Below are positions 12,932 to 22,092 of a stretch of DNA of 64,000 bases, piece by piece; the first letter of the stretch is position 1; the number at the start of each line of letters is the position of its first letter. The notes under the pieces were generated by a model. The model was given only the letters and a program-made list of their open reading frames with translations, did not search any database and was not told the origin of the DNA. This stretch comes from Pseudomonas mucidolens. Its GTDB lineage: Bacteria > Pseudomonadota > Gammaproteobacteria > Pseudomonadales > Pseudomonadaceae. The DNA is taken from the NCBI RefSeq assembly GCF_900106045.1, contig NZ_LT629802.1, forward strand, positions 496,001 to 560,000. The letters run 5' to 3'. The translations under genes and the position numbers were made by a program.

Positions 12932-14440
12932 TCAGGACTTGGTGGGGATGCCGTACTTGCGCAAGCGATGGGCGATGGCAGTGTGGGAGGTCTGTAGGCG
13001 GCTCGCCAGTTGCCGGGTCGAGGGGTAGCTGACATACAGCTTCTCCAGCAACGAACGTTCGAAATCTTCCACCGCCTGTTCCAGGCTGTCGACTTCACCG
13101 TCACCCTGGCGCGCCACCGAGGTGCCGGCGATATCCAGGTCGCCGATATCCACCAGGCTGCTTTCACAGATTGCGGCGGCGCGGAAAATCACGTTTTGCA
13201 ACTGCCGTACGTTGCCTGGCCAGCGGTTGCCCAGCAGCGCCGGATAGGTGCCGGGCGCCAGGCGGCAGACCGGGCGCTGGATCTGCGCGCAGGCTTGCTG
13301 CATGAAGTAGCGGGCCAGCAACAGGATGTCCTGGCCACGTTCGCGCAACGGTGGGACTTCGACGTTGAGCACGTTCAGGCGATAGAACAGGTCTTCGCGG
13401 AAAGTGCCTTCGCCGACCATCTTTTCCAGGTCGCGATGGGTGGCGCTGAGGATGCGTACATTGACCTTGATCTCACGGTCGCCGCCCACGCGACGGAAGC
13501 TGCCGTCGTTGAGAAAACGCAGCAACTTGGCCTGTAAATAGGGCGACATCTCGCCGATTTCATCGAGAAATACCGTGCCTTGGTTGGCCAGTTCCATCAG
13601 CCCCGGTTTGCCGCCGCGCTGGGCTCCGGTAAAGGCGCCGGGGGCGTAGCCGAACAGTTCGCTCTCGGCCAGGTTTTCCGGGAGCGCCGCACAGTTCAGC
13701 GCCAGGAATGGTGAGCTGTGGCGCGCGCTGATGGCGTGACAGGCGCGGGCCACCAATTCTTTGCCGGTACCGGTTTCGCCCTGGATCAACAACGGTGCAT
13801 CCAGCGCCGCGACCCGTTGCGCGCGGACCTTGAGCGTGCGAATCGCCGGGGATTCGCCCAGCAGCGCGTCAAACCCTTCGGCATGGTCGTGGTGCAGCGC
13901 CGACAGCCGCTCGCCCATGCGGTTGGGTGGATACAGGGTGAGCAGCGCGCCGGCGTCAGTGATCGGCGTGGCGTCGAGCAACAAGGTCTGGCCGTTGACG
14001 CTGATCTCACGCAGTGGCAGACGGAAACCGTGCTCCAGCAAGGCCTCCAGCAACGCAGGATCGTCAAACAGTTCGGCGAGGCTTTCTCCGGCAGGTTCGC
14101 GACCGTAGAGGGCGATCAATGCCGGGTTGGCCAGCAGCACTTTGCCGGCGCTGTCCAGGGCCAACACCGGATCGGTCATGGCCGCCAGCAGGGCGTCGAG
14201 CTGCAGGTGTCGACGTTGGCCGGGAAGGATGTCCACCACCGTCACCGCCTGCACGCCGTGCACGCTGAACAGCGCGTCGCGCAGTTCTTCCAGGACCGCC
14301 GCGCTCAGGGTCGGCGCGTCGATGTAGACGTTGGGCGGGACCATTTCCACCGCATCCAGATTGAGATTGCGCCCACCGAGCAACGCCAGGACTTCCTGGG
14401 TGATGCCGATGCGGTCGATGAAGCTGACGTGGATACGCAT
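12932..14440 (-). CDS. gcsR: Sigma-54-dependent TyrR-family activator of glycine catabolism
   Basis: A 502-residue enhancer-binding protein. An N-terminal ACT domain (residues 1-70, MRIHVSFIDRIGITQEVL) probably senses glycine, then a PAS-like segment, a AAA+ domain with Walker A GETGTGKE, the sigma-54 contact loop GAFTGA, and a C-terminal TyrR-type helix-turn-helix (STRQLASRLQTSHTAIAHRL). The start at ATG 14440 removes an upstream extension with no ACT similarity. Same-strand position upstream of gcvH, with three cognate-looking sites between, identifies it as the GcsR orthologue of P. aeruginosa, which activates the gcv operon in response to glycine. Confidence 0.9.
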   Translation of the reverse strand: MRIHVSFIDRIGITQEVLALLGGRNLNLDAVEMVPPNVYIDAPTLSAAVLEELRDALFSVHGVQAVTVVDILPGQRRHLQLDALLAAMTDPVLALDSAGKVLLANPALIALYGREPAGESLAELFDDPALLEALLEHGFRLPLREISVNGQTLLLDATPITDAGALLTLYPPNRMGERLSALHHDHAEGFDALLGESPAIRTLKVRAQRVAALDAPLLIQGETGTGKELVARACHAISARHSSPFLALNCAALPENLAESELFGYAPGAFTGAQRGGKPGLMELANQGTVFLDEIGEMSPYLQAKLLRFLNDGSFRRVGGDREIKVNVRILSATHRDLEKMVGEGTFREDLFYRLNVLNVEVPPLRERGQDILLLARYFMQQACAQIQRPVCRLAPGTYPALLGNRWPGNVRQLQNVIFRAAAICESSLVDIGDLDIAGTSVARQGDGEVDSLEQAVEDFERSLLEKLYVSYPSTRQLASRLQTSHTAIAHRLRKYGIPTKS

Positions 14441-14480
14441 GGACAGTTTTGATTCTGGAGTGCGGAGGGTGGGCAGTATG

Positions 14481-14558
14481 CCTTGTGGGAGGGGACAGGT
14501 GAAATCTGGCAGGTGATGCAGAGCAAAATGTGGGGGCGGGCAAGCCGCTCCCACAAGG
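14481..14558. repeat. REPIN-like inverted repeat
   Basis: CCTTGTGGGAG (14481-14491) is inverted as CTCCCACAAGG (14548-14558). The right part, TGTGGGGGCGGGCAAGCCGCTCCCACA, is itself a REP palindrome. It separates gcsR from the next gene. Confidence 0.75.
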
Positions 14559-14572
14559 GATATGCGCTGCTT

Positions 14573-14935
14573 TTACTCCAGGTGTTCGGGTTTGACCGGA
14601 TCGCCCGGCTTCACATCCAACTGATGTCGCACATCCTCAAACATCAGGTCGTACTGCTTGTGCATCGAACCGTTCAACACCGCGAGCTTCGGCATGCCGT
14701 ACTTCTGTGCAATGTTCATCGCGTGCCGGGCAAAGTCGAAGGCCTGGTCCTTGGGCAGGAAGAACTCTTCCTTGAGGTCCTGGCCCTGCACCGAACCGTG
14801 CATCTTGAACAGCATCCCTTCGCCCTCCTTGGGATCCTGGCTGACTTCATAGTCGATACACAGGTTGTAGCTGTAGTCAGCCTTGTTCAGTGCATGGCGT
14901 TCAATGTGCAAGTGACCGGGTTCAAAAGTGGCCAT
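14573..14935 (-). CDS. DUF5064-like small cytosolic protein
   Basis: A 120-residue protein with no signal peptide or membrane segment. The sequence (FEPGHLHIERHALNKADYSY, then VSQDPKEGEGMLFKM, EEFFLPKDQAFDFARHAM) looks like the Pseudomonas DUF5064 family; the assignment is from memory. Function is unknown. Two starts are possible: ATG 14941, too close to AAGGAG, and ATG 14935, which has 8-base spacing and is preferred. Confidence 0.7.
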   Translation of the reverse strand: MATFEPGHLHIERHALNKADYSYNLCIDYEVSQDPKEGEGMLFKMHGSVQGQDLKEEFFLPKDQAFDFARHAMNIAQKYGMPKLAVLNGSMHKQYDLMFEDVRHQLDVKPGDPVKPEHLE

Positions 14936-14948
14936 AGGCATTTCTCCT

Positions 14949-15470
14949 TCAAGGCATTGGAGCAGGGTGGGCCTGAGACCCACCCTGGGCGTTTTTTAGG
15001 TAACTGATGTCGGATTGCGCCGTGCTGATCCGCGTGCCGGCGGTGCCCTGGACGATGGCTTCGATGTCCGAGAGTGAACCGATCACTGCGGTTTTGCCAG
15101 TGTGGCGGGCGAACGTACAGGCGGCCTGGACCTTCGGCCCCATGGAGCCGGCAGCGAAGCCGAGTTTTTCCATGTCGTCGGGGTGCGCCTGGTCGATGGC
15201 TTTCTGGGTAGGTTTGCCGAAGTCGATAAAGGTCGCGCTGACATCGGTGGCGATCACCTGGCGTCCACCTCCACTTGGGTCAACAAGGTGGCGAACGGTA
15301 TGTCGAAGTCCAGCAGGTTACCCAGCTCCTGTTCGATGATGTAGCCGATCATGTCGTCGGTTTCGGCGCCCAGCACATCCAGCGGGTAGGCTGAAACGCT
15401 GGTGTAGGCGGCCGCCTGCAACGACAGCAGGCCGGCCTGCGGGTCATTGCCGTGGGCGTTGCTCTGCGCC
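14949..15470 (-). pseudogene. Carbamate kinase remnant (arcC-like)
   Basis: Two pieces of a carbamate kinase remain in different frames. Upstream, 15470-15258 encodes [13 protein letters not shown] through [16 protein letters not shown] to [11 protein letters not shown] and runs into a stop. Downstream, 15257-15020 encodes [18 protein letters not shown] through [15 protein letters not shown] to AGTRI. The first 40 or so residues with the phosphate loop are gone, and roughly the middle quarter is deleted at the junction near 15258 with a frame change. No other arginine-deiminase genes are adjacent, so this is a decaying leftover. Confidence 0.85.
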
Positions 15471-15597
15471 GAAATTCTTTACGCCACGGTCCACGATAAA
15501 ACCATGTCGGCGTTTCTGAAAAAGGTCAACGCCGATGGCTTGAAGTACGTGCTGCTGTCAGCCTTGCTCTGACTGGCCATCTTATAAATGAACTCGG

Positions 15598-16947
15598 TCA
15601 CCACTGAGGTCGGTGTGAACCCAGTTCGCCCGCCGGCAAATCCCACTGCAGCGGCGTGCCGGTCATGGTTACCGGTGCCAGCAGGCGATGGGCGGGGCCC
15701 CAGGCGGTCTGTTCCGCCAGCACGCCCTGGTCGGCCGGGTCCTCCGCACGCAGTGTCGGTTGTTCCACACCCTGTCCGGCCTCCAGCAACAGCTTCGCGG
15801 TGCGCGCCAGTGACAGTCGCGCTGAACCGCCACGTCCGGTTTTCAAACGTTCGGCCAGTGCTCTCAGCGCACTGGCGGCCATCAGGTAGCCGGTGGCGTG
15901 GTCCAGCGCCTGCACTGGCAATGGCAGCGGCTTATCGGCGTGCTTCCATTGCATGCCCGCTTGAGCAATGCCGCTGCTCATCTGCACCAGGCTGTCGAAG
16001 CCCCGGCGATTGCGCCACGGACCACTCCAGCCGTAGGCATTCAGACTGATGTCGATCAGGCCGGGGGCGATCTGCTGTAATCCGCTGGCGTCGTAACCCA
16101 GTTGCTCCAGAGCATTGGCGCGATAGCCGTGGAGCAGGATGTCGCTGTTCTTGAGCAGGTCTTCGAAGGTCTTTCGGTCGTCTGGCTGTTTAAGGTCCAG
16201 GCGGGCGCAGCGTTTGCCCAGGGTCATTTCCGGCACTACGCCCGGCTCGTTCCAGTCGGGCGCATCGATGCGCAGTACATTGGCGCCAAGGCCGGCGAGG
16301 AAACGACTGGCCACGGGGCCGGCCAATACGCGGGTCAGGTCCAGCACCTTGATTGCGGCCAAAGGTCGTGCCACGGAACCCAGCCAGGGCTGTTCGCGGA
16401 GGGCATCAAAGGTTTGCCGCGCAATCAACGGTTCCTGGTTGACCGCCAGTCCTTGTGGATGAGACTGCCAGTCTTGCCATGTACGCATCTGCGCCGCACA
16501 GCCACCGACATCGATAATCGCCTGCTCCAGCTCGGCGGCGTTCCATTGGGCAACCTGGCGCGCCATGGTTTCACGATCAGCGACGGCGCCCAGCACCTGT
16601 TCGGCGGCGGCACGATGATGCGGCGCGTTGGTGTGCAGGCGAATCCAGCCATCGGCGCTGGCGTAGTCGCCGGCGATCGGGTCCCACAGTGGCGGCGGCG
16701 TCCAACCCACCGGACGTAGCGAGCTGGAGAACCAGAATGATGCGAGGCGCCGATCCACCGAGACGCTGGGTAAACGTCCGGTTTCCTGGTGCAGCAGTTG
16801 GGCCACCGCCTGGCCCGCCGCCCCGATACTGGCGCTGGCCAGTTCGGTAACGGCGAACGTTGAGGGCAGGGCGCCAGCCTCGGTAGTGGTCAGCGGGGAG
16901 ATTGGCAAGTCGAGTGCAACTTGGATGGGAGTGAGCAGATCGGTCAT
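15598..16947 (-). CDS. CoA transferase, class III (CaiB/BaiF family)
   Basis: A 449-residue family III CoA transferase. The core block is clear: AAIKVLDLTRVLAGPVASRFLAGLGANVLRID (about residues 198-230), then DLKQPDDRKTF, SDILLHGYRANALEQLGYD, and LIDISLNAYGWSGPW. The N-terminal 190 residues are a second, divergent copy, as in two-domain members. These enzymes move CoA between acyl groups; the substrate is not evident and no pathway genes are adjacent. It is monocistronic, with the carbamate kinase remnant downstream and a two-component kinase upstream. Confidence 0.85.
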   Translation of the reverse strand: MTDLLTPIQVALDLPISPLTTTEAGALPSTFAVTELASASIGAAGQAVAQLLHQETGRLPSVSVDRRLASFWFSSSLRPVGWTPPPLWDPIAGDYASADGWIRLHTNAPHHRAAAEQVLGAVADRETMARQVAQWNAAELEQAIIDVGGCAAQMRTWQDWQSHPQGLAVNQEPLIARQTFDALREQPWLGSVARPLAAIKVLDLTRVLAGPVASRFLAGLGANVLRIDAPDWNEPGVVPEMTLGKRCARLDLKQPDDRKTFEDLLKNSDILLHGYRANALEQLGYDASGLQQIAPGLIDISLNAYGWSGPWRNRRGFDSLVQMSSGIAQAGMQWKHADKPLPLPVQALDHATGYLMAASALRALAERLKTGRGGSARLSLARTAKLLLEAGQGVEQPTLRAEDPADQGVLAEQTAWGPAHRLLAPVTMTGTPLQWDLPAGELGSHRPQW

Positions 16948-16987
16948 CAGAGGCCCTCCGTCAGAGAAGGACCATCATAGAAGATCT

Positions 16988-18331
16988 TCAGGGTTGTACT
17001 GCAACCCCCGGCTCCAGCGGCAGATCCAGGGTGGCGATAAAGCCGCCATCGATGTGGTTGGCCAGAGTCAGATTACCGCCGTGACGCTCCGCAGCGCGTC
17101 GCGCGATGGCCAGGCCGAGACCGTGGCCTTGGGCGGTTTGCCCGGGGGCGCGGTAAAACGGTTCGCCCAATTGACTCAGGTGCGTGGTTTCGACGCCCGG
17201 ACCGTGGTCGCGCACACTGATCACGATGCGTTCGCCCTGGCGTTGGGCGTGGAGTTCAATCGGTTGGTCAGGTGGGTTGAAGCGCTGGGCATTGCGCAAC
17301 AGGTTGTCCAGCGCCCGTTCGATCATGTGCGGCCAGCCCTTGAGTGCCAGCGTCGGCTCGCTGTGAAGCTGCACAACCTGGTCCGGAGCGCCGAGCTGCG
17401 CGTCTTTTTGCAGGGTCTTGAGCAGCAGGTGCAGGTCAATGTCTTCGGCGCTGGCGTTGTCGGCGTCGACCCGCGCCAGCACAAGAATTTCGCTGATCAA
17501 GGCTTCCAGGCGATCACATTCAAGGGTCAGGCGCGGCCAAAGCTTTTCGCGCGCCTCAGGCGTGGCACGTTCCGCCAAGGCCAAGGCGATACGCAAGCGC
17601 GTCAGGGGCGAGCGCAGTTCGTGGGAGACATCCCGCAGCAACTGGCGCTGACTGCCGATCAGGCTTTGCAGGCGTGCGCCCATGCGGTTGAAGTCGGTGG
17701 CCAGGACACCGAACTCGTCGCGTCGGTTAGCCAGGCGCGCCAAGCTGTTTTGCTGATAAGTGGCCTGGCCGAGGTCGTGGACCGCGCCGCGCAAACGGCT
17801 GAGAGGGCGGGTGATGGAGAGTGTCACCAACAAGCTGAACAAGGTCAGCACCACCAAGGCGATGGCCAGGGCGCTCAGCGGCCAGAGCAGGCTGCTCCGG
17901 TGCCAGGCATCCAGCTCCGGGTGCGCGATGCGATAGATCAGCAGGTAGGTTTCTCCGGTTTTCCCACTGGTGTACTCGTCCGTCAGGCGCCGCCAGGGCA
18001 GGCGCCGGTCATGGCTGTCGCCCCGCCGTGCCTCGAGCGCAGCGGCCCGGCGCGGGAAGGTGCCGCGCACCACCGGATCACCGTTTTCGTTAAGCACCTG
18101 CACATCGACATGGTATTGGCGCTTGCGCTGGCGCAGCAAATTCTGCGCGGCCTCTTCACCCTGGGTTTCGTACAGTTGCGTCCACTCTTCGGCCAGGTTT
18201 TTCAGGCCAGGATGACGGCTAAGGATCCAGGTGTCCTGATTGAGCATGTGCCCCAACAGGATCGACAACCCGGCAACCAGGGCGATGGCCAGCCAGAAGC
18301 TGGCAAGGATGCGCCAGAAAAGTGAACGCAC
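16988..18331 (-). CDS. cpxS: Sensor histidine kinase (Cpx-like)
   Basis: A 447-residue kinase. Membrane segments lie at about residues 7-28 and 150-172, with a periplasmic sensor between, followed by HAMP (SITRPLSRLRGAV), the phospho-accepting histidine in LRDVSHELRSPLTRLR, N box ALDNLLRNAQRF, G1 VRDHGPGV and G2 GHGLGLAIARR. Its partner regulator and a Spy-like protein lie just upstream, the order found at PA3204-PA3206 of P. aeruginosa, where the pair is called CpxR/CpxS and responds to envelope stress. A frame of almost the same length on the other strand is a shadow. Confidence 0.88.
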   Translation of the reverse strand: MRSLFWRILASFWLAIALVAGLSILLGHMLNQDTWILSRHPGLKNLAEEWTQLYETQGEEAAQNLLRQRKRQYHVDVQVLNENGDPVVRGTFPRRAAALEARRGDSHDRRLPWRRLTDEYTSGKTGETYLLIYRIAHPELDAWHRSSLLWPLSALAIALVVLTLFSLLVTLSITRPLSRLRGAVHDLGQATYQQNSLARLANRRDEFGVLATDFNRMGARLQSLIGSQRQLLRDVSHELRSPLTRLRIALALAERATPEAREKLWPRLTLECDRLEALISEILVLARVDADNASAEDIDLHLLLKTLQKDAQLGAPDQVVQLHSEPTLALKGWPHMIERALDNLLRNAQRFNPPDQPIELHAQRQGERIVISVRDHGPGVETTHLSQLGEPFYRAPGQTAQGHGLGLAIARRAAERHGGNLTLANHIDGGFIATLDLPLEPGVAVQP

Positions 18332-18395
18332 GGAAAACCCTCAAACAGGAAAAGCCCGGCGGCTCGAGCCGCTGGGCTGGGAGATAGCTAATGCA

Positions 18396-18848
18396 TTATT
18401 GCGCTTTTTGCGCCTTCCAGGCCTGGAATTCCTGCCATTCGGCCCGACGCTCGGCGCGTTTCTTGGCGATCTCGTCGAATTTCTTCTGCTGATCGGGTTT
18501 GAGCAGGGCGCGAATGTCGGTGTGGGTTTTCTGCTTGGCGGCGGCCATTTCGTCTTTCATGGCCTTCTGCTCGGCGGCCGGCAGTTTGTCCAGGTACTTC
18601 TTGACCAGTTGCTGGCGAGCTTCACGCTGTTCGCCCATCAATTTGCCGATCTGCTGGCGCTGTTCGCGGCTCAGGTCCAGTTGGCTGAAGCGGCCGCCTT
18701 TGCCGCGCATGCCGTGTTCACCCGCGTGGCCCGGGCCACCCATCATGTGGCCTTCAGGGCCGCCCATGGGACCAGCGCCTTCCGGCATGGCCATGGCAAC
18801 AGTCGGCAGGGCTGCAGCGAACATCAGAGTGATCAGGGTCTTGCGCAT
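18396..18848 (-). CDS. Spy/CpxP-family periplasmic chaperone
   Basis: A 150-residue periplasmic protein with a signal peptide (MRKTLITLMFAAALPTVAMA). A Gly/Met/His-rich stretch (about residues 25-50) is followed by a helical domain with two LTXXQ-like motifs (LDLSREQRQQIGKLM and LLKPDQQKKFDEIA). GACAAGGAGAAACACC precedes the ATG at 18848. Family members hold unfolded proteins and dampen Cpx signalling. The Met/His-rich stretch could bind metal, which is inference. Being between regulator and kinase suggests it is a regulated output and feedback component. Confidence 0.88.
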   Translation of the reverse strand: MRKTLITLMFAAALPTVAMAMPEGAGPMGGPEGHMMGGPGHAGEHGMRGKGGRFSQLDLSREQRQQIGKLMGEQREARQQLVKKYLDKLPAAEQKAMKDEMAAAKQKTHTDIRALLKPDQQKKFDEIAKKRAERRAEWQEFQAWKAQKAQ

Positions 18849-18971
18849 GGTGTTTCTCCTTGTCTCGATTCCGGTGAGTCCGGATGTGAGTAGATTAAGG
18901 AGATCAAGGTCAGCCGCCGTCAGCACAGCGTAAAGTTTTGGTAAGGGAGGGGAGCAGCGGCACGTTGCACG

Positions 18972-18985
18972 CTTCAAGCTTGAAG
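18972..18985. repeat. CTTCAAGCTTGAAG palindrome (second repeat family)
   Basis: A perfect 14-bp palindrome in the 183-bp gap between the Spy-like gene and the response regulator. The surrounding bases (GCAAGCTACAAGC-like on the minus strand) resemble the elements at 27293-27320, 42538-42610 and 62840-62890. Confidence 0.6.
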
Positions 18986-19031
18986 TGAGTCGCTCCAACT
19001 TGCCGCTTGTAGCTTGAGCTTTGCAGCGGCT

Positions 19032-19709
19032 TCAACGGCAGTAGTAATAACCGCGGCTGCGCAGCGCCATGATGCGGGGGCGGCCGTCGGGGTGCGGGCC
19101 GATCTTTTTGCGCAGGTTGCTGACGTGCATGTCCAGGCTGCGGTCGTACAGGGTCAGCTTGCGGCCCAGGGCAATCTGCGCCAGTTCCTGTTTGTCCAGT
19201 GGCTCGCCCGGCTGGCGCAGCAAGGCTTCCAGCAGACGGCTTTCGGAGAGCGTGAGGGTCAGTTCCCGGGTATCGACAGTGACAACACCGCGCACCGGGC
19301 TGAAGCACAGGTCGCCTAGCTCCAGTTGGGTCGAGACGGCGGCCGGGTGGCTACGGCGCAATACCGCCCGCAAACGCGCAGTCAGTTCGCGAGGGTCGCA
19401 CGGCTTGGCCAGGTAATCGTCGGCCCCCAGTTCCAGGCCGAGAATCCGGTCCAGTGGTTCGCCACGGGCCGATAGCATCAGCACCGGCAATTCGGGGTGA
19501 TCACCACGCAATTGCTTGAGCAATTCCAGGCCGCTGCCGTCGGGCAGCATCACGTCCAGTACCACGGCCGCCGGAGCGGCATCGGCCAGGGCCTTGCGGG
19601 CGCTTATGCCGTCATGGCAGGCGCGCACCTGGAAACCTTCCTGGTGCAACCAACTGGTCAGCAGCTCACAGAGCTCCTGGTCATCATCTATCAGTAACAG
19701 CTCGCTCAT
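19032..19709 (-). CDS. cpxR: OmpR-family response regulator (Cpx-like)
   Basis: A 225-residue regulator. The receiver domain has the acidic pair in LLIDDDQELC, the phospho-acceptor aspartate in VVLDVMLPDGSG, and the lysine in YLAKPCDPREL. The winged-helix DNA-binding domain ends DMHVSNLRKKIGPHPDGRPRIMALRSRGYYYCR. It starts at 19709, 7 bp after the stop of the upstream coiled-coil gene, so the two are probably co-transcribed. It should pair with the kinase at 16988-18331. Confidence 0.9.
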   Translation of the reverse strand: MSELLLIDDDQELCELLTSWLHQEGFQVRACHDGISARKALADAAPAAVVLDVMLPDGSGLELLKQLRGDHPELPVLMLSARGEPLDRILGLELGADDYLAKPCDPRELTARLRAVLRRSHPAAVSTQLELGDLCFSPVRGVVTVDTRELTLTLSESRLLEALLRQPGEPLDKQELAQIALGRKLTLYDRSLDMHVSNLRKKIGPHPDGRPRIMALRSRGYYYCR

Positions 19710-19716
19710 GACTTAC

Positions 19717-20124
19717 TCAATTTAGCCATTGTCGACGGCGCCGATGCCCGCCACTGGCAAAGATACCGCACAGCAGGGCGATCAGCGCCACACCTGCGCC
19801 TATCACGAACCATTGTTGCTGATCGGTGAGCCAGCCCGGCAAGACGCTGTTCTGAGTCTGCTTGAGCTGCAGGGCCAGACGCTGGTTTTCCTGACGCAGC
19901 CTGCTTACCTGAGTACTTTCGCGGGTCGCATCGGCACTTTGCAACTGTTTGCTCAATTCGGCACGCAGCCGTTCGCTTTCTTTCAAGCGTTGCTGCAGCT
20001 CGGTGATCTGGGTACCGGCACTCAAGGACAGGGGCGTGGAACTGCCGGTGCTCGAGAGTTCTTCAGCGTGGGCCGTAGCCCCGATTGTTAACACTGCCAA
20101 CAGACACAACTGACTTAAGCGCAT
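19717..20124 (-). CDS. Exported coiled-coil protein with C-terminal membrane anchor
   Basis: A 135-residue protein starting MRLSQLCLLAVLTIGATAHA, a signal peptide. Residues about 35-90 form a coiled coil rich in Gln, Glu, Leu and Arg. A C-terminal membrane helix (FVIGAGVALIALLCGIFASG) is followed by HRRRRQW. The layout resembles the TIGR04211 SH3-and-anchor family but without the SH3 domain. Function unknown; co-transcription with cpxR suggests an envelope role. Confidence 0.75.
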   Translation of the reverse strand: MRLSQLCLLAVLTIGATAHAEELSSTGSSTPLSLSAGTQITELQQRLKESERLRAELSKQLQSADATRESTQVSRLRQENQRLALQLKQTQNSVLPGWLTDQQQWFVIGAGVALIALLCGIFASGGHRRRRQWLN

Positions 20125-20230
20125 CGGAACTCCTGATTCCACACGAATATTCAGAATGTTGTCGGCAGGTTACCGAGAATATTGAGCGATTAGGAGTGCG
20201 CCGAAGCGGATAGGTTCAGCGCCAACCGGA

Positions 20231-20530
20231 TCAGGGCAAGACTTGTTTGAACGGTTTGATCACGACATCGGCATAGACACCTGCCGCCACATACGGGTCT
20301 GCCTTGGCCCAGGCCTGGGCATCCGCCAGGGAGGCAAACTCGGCGACGATCAGGCTGCCAGTGAAGCCGGCTTCTCCCGGCTCATTGCTGTCGACGGCCG
20401 GATGCGGTCCTGCAAGCACCACGCGTCCTTCGGTTTGCAGCGCCTTGAGCCGCTCCACGTGAGCCGGGCGTGCGGTGAGGCGTTTTTCCAACGAGTTGTC
20501 GACGTCGGTGGCAATGATGGCGTAGAGCAT
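20231..20530 (-). CDS. yciI: YciI-like protein
   Basis: A 99-residue single-domain protein of the YCII family: [80 protein letters not shown]. The conserved histidine and aspartate are present. The fold is ferredoxin-like and the function is poorly known. ATG 20530 lies directly after the yciB stop (one base between), so the two are coupled. Confidence 0.92.
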   Translation of the reverse strand: MLYAIIATDVDNSLEKRLTARPAHVERLKALQTEGRVVLAGPHPAVDSNEPGEAGFTGSLIVAEFASLADAQAWAKADPYVAAGVYADVVIKPFKQVLP

Positions 20531-20531
20531 G

Positions 20532-21128
20532 TCAGTCCTCGGTTTTTGGCGTGGTTGCGTCGGTGTCATGCAGGTGGCGCGACAGGTAGATGCCCTGGGC
20601 GACCAGGAATACCACGGTCATGCCCAGACTGCCGAAGACCTTGAAGTCGACCCAGTAGTCCTGAAAGGTAAAGGCTACGAACAGATTGGCCGCGCCGCAG
20701 AACAGGAAAAACGCGATCCAGGCGATATTCAGGCGCGTCCAGACGGGCTCCGGCAGTGTCAGCGCATGGCCCATGATCCGCTTGATCAGCAGGCGATCAC
20801 CGATGAAGTGGCTGCCGATGAAGGCCAGGGCGAACAGCCAGTTGACCACCGGCGCTTTCCATTTGAGGAAGGTTTCGCTGTGGAATGCCAAGGTCAGGCT
20901 GCCAAAGACCAGGCAGGCGATCAGAGTCAACCATTGGCTTTTTTCCAGCTTGCGCTGGGAGATGAAGATCGCACCGTAGACCACCAGGGAGCTGATGATC
21001 AGCACCGCCGTGGCACTGTAGATACCGCCGAACGCCAGCTCATGGCCGCCAATATCGATGGTCCGTGGGTCGAGTTTGTAAACGATGAAAAACAGCAACA
21101 GCGGGATGAAGTCGATGAATTGTTTCAC
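20532..21128 (-). CDS. yciB: Inner-membrane septation protein YciB (IspZ)
   Basis: A 198-residue membrane protein beginning (GTG 21128) [21 protein letters not shown], typical of YciB/IspZ. Five to six membrane segments follow, with [40 protein letters not shown] and [21 protein letters not shown] matching the family. It is linked to cell-envelope synthesis and septation, and in Shigella to cell division and intercellular spread. The frame continues 13 codons upstream of the GTG without similarity. Confidence 0.92.
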   Translation of the reverse strand: MKQFIDFIPLLLFFIVYKLDPRTIDIGGHELAFGGIYSATAVLIISSLVVYGAIFISQRKLEKSQWLTLIACLVFGSLTLAFHSETFLKWKAPVVNWLFALAFIGSHFIGDRLLIKRIMGHALTLPEPVWTRLNIAWIAFFLFCGAANLFVAFTFQDYWVDFKVFGSLGMTVVFLVAQGIYLSRHLHDTDATTPKTED

Positions 21129-21215
21129 AGTAAGAGCCAGAAGCTGGATGTGGCGGCATAATACCAAACATCCTTGGTAGCGAAAGCGCCAGCTGACTTG
21201 AGGTTACACACTTCC

Positions 21216-22079
21216 GTGAATGTTGATCTGCACTGCCACAGCACGGCCTCCGACGGCGCCCTGGCGCCAGCGGTTCTGGTTGCGCGTGCATTTGAAAAAG
21301 GCGTGCGAGTCTTGTCGTTGACCGATCACGACACCCTTGAAGGCCTGGAAGAGGCACGCATTGCCGCCACCGGACTGGGCATGCAACTGGTCAATGGCGT
21401 TGAGTTGTCCTGCACCTGGGGCGGCGCAACCATTCATGTCCTCGGCTACGGCTTCGACGTCCAGGCCCCGCCGCTGGTGGAGGCCATTGCCACATTGCAC
21501 GATGGCCGCTGGCTGCGGTCCGAGGAAATAAGCCGCAAGCTGGCCCTCAAGGGCATGCCCGGCGCGCTCGAGGGCGCGCGGGCGGTTCAGCAGGAACTGG
21601 GGAACAGCGGCAACGCCCCGGCGCGCCCGCATTTCGCGGACTGGATGGTGCGTGCAGGGCATGTGAAGGATCGGGCCGAAGCGTTTCGTAAATGGCTGGG
21701 TGCCGGCAAATTGGGGGACGTCAAGTTGCACTGGCCGACCTTGGAGGACACCGTCGCTACCTTGCGAGCGTCGGGTGCCTGGGTCAGCCTGGCGCATCCG
21801 TGGCATTACGATTTCACCCGCAGCAAGCGTCGCAAGCTGATTGGCGACTATATTGAAGCGGGCGGCCACGCGATTGAAGTGGTCAACGGGCATCAACCTG
21901 CCGAACAGGTCGGCAGCCTGTCGATATTGGCCCGCGAATTTGGTCTGCTGGTGACTGCCGGCAGTGATTTTCATGGCCCGGGCGGCTGGTCCGAGATTGG
22001 CGAGTATCGCCCGGTCCCGAAAGATCTGCCGCTCTTGTCGGGGCGATTCAAGCATGACCCCATTACTCCCAGCGTTTGA
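21216..22079 (+). CDS. rnm: PHP-domain 3',5'-nucleoside bisphosphatase / 5'-3' exonuclease RNase AM
   Basis: A 287-residue PHP phosphoesterase (YciV/TrpH). The metal-binding motifs are visible: HCHST at the N-terminus, DHDTLEG, the glutamate in GVELSC, HVLGYGF, and the distal histidines in SLAHPWHY and GSDFHGP. E. coli RNase AM removes 5' nucleotides from rRNA precursors and hydrolyses 3',5'-bisphosphonucleotides. The GTG at 21216 gives the family's N-terminus, with GAGG at 21200-21203 at wide spacing. Divergent from yciB; first of rnm-yciO-scpA-scpB. Confidence 0.9.
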   Translation: MNVDLHCHSTASDGALAPAVLVARAFEKGVRVLSLTDHDTLEGLEEARIAATGLGMQLVNGVELSCTWGGATIHVLGYGFDVQAPPLVEAIATLHDGRWLRSEEISRKLALKGMPGALEGARAVQQELGNSGNAPARPHFADWMVRAGHVKDRAEAFRKWLGAGKLGDVKLHWPTLEDTVATLRASGAWVSLAHPWHYDFTRSKRRKLIGDYIEAGGHAIEVVNGHQPAEQVGSLSILAREFGLLVTAGSDFHGPGGWSEIGEYRPVPKDLPLLSGRFKHDPITPSV

Positions 22080-22092
22080 ACAGGTAGAAAAC

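Noticed and set aside
15470..15571. Short + strand frame ending with KYVLLSALL considered as a gene
   Set aside because: No start with a ribosome-binding site and it overlaps the carbamate kinase remnant's edge; possibly the tail of a lost gene, not annotated.
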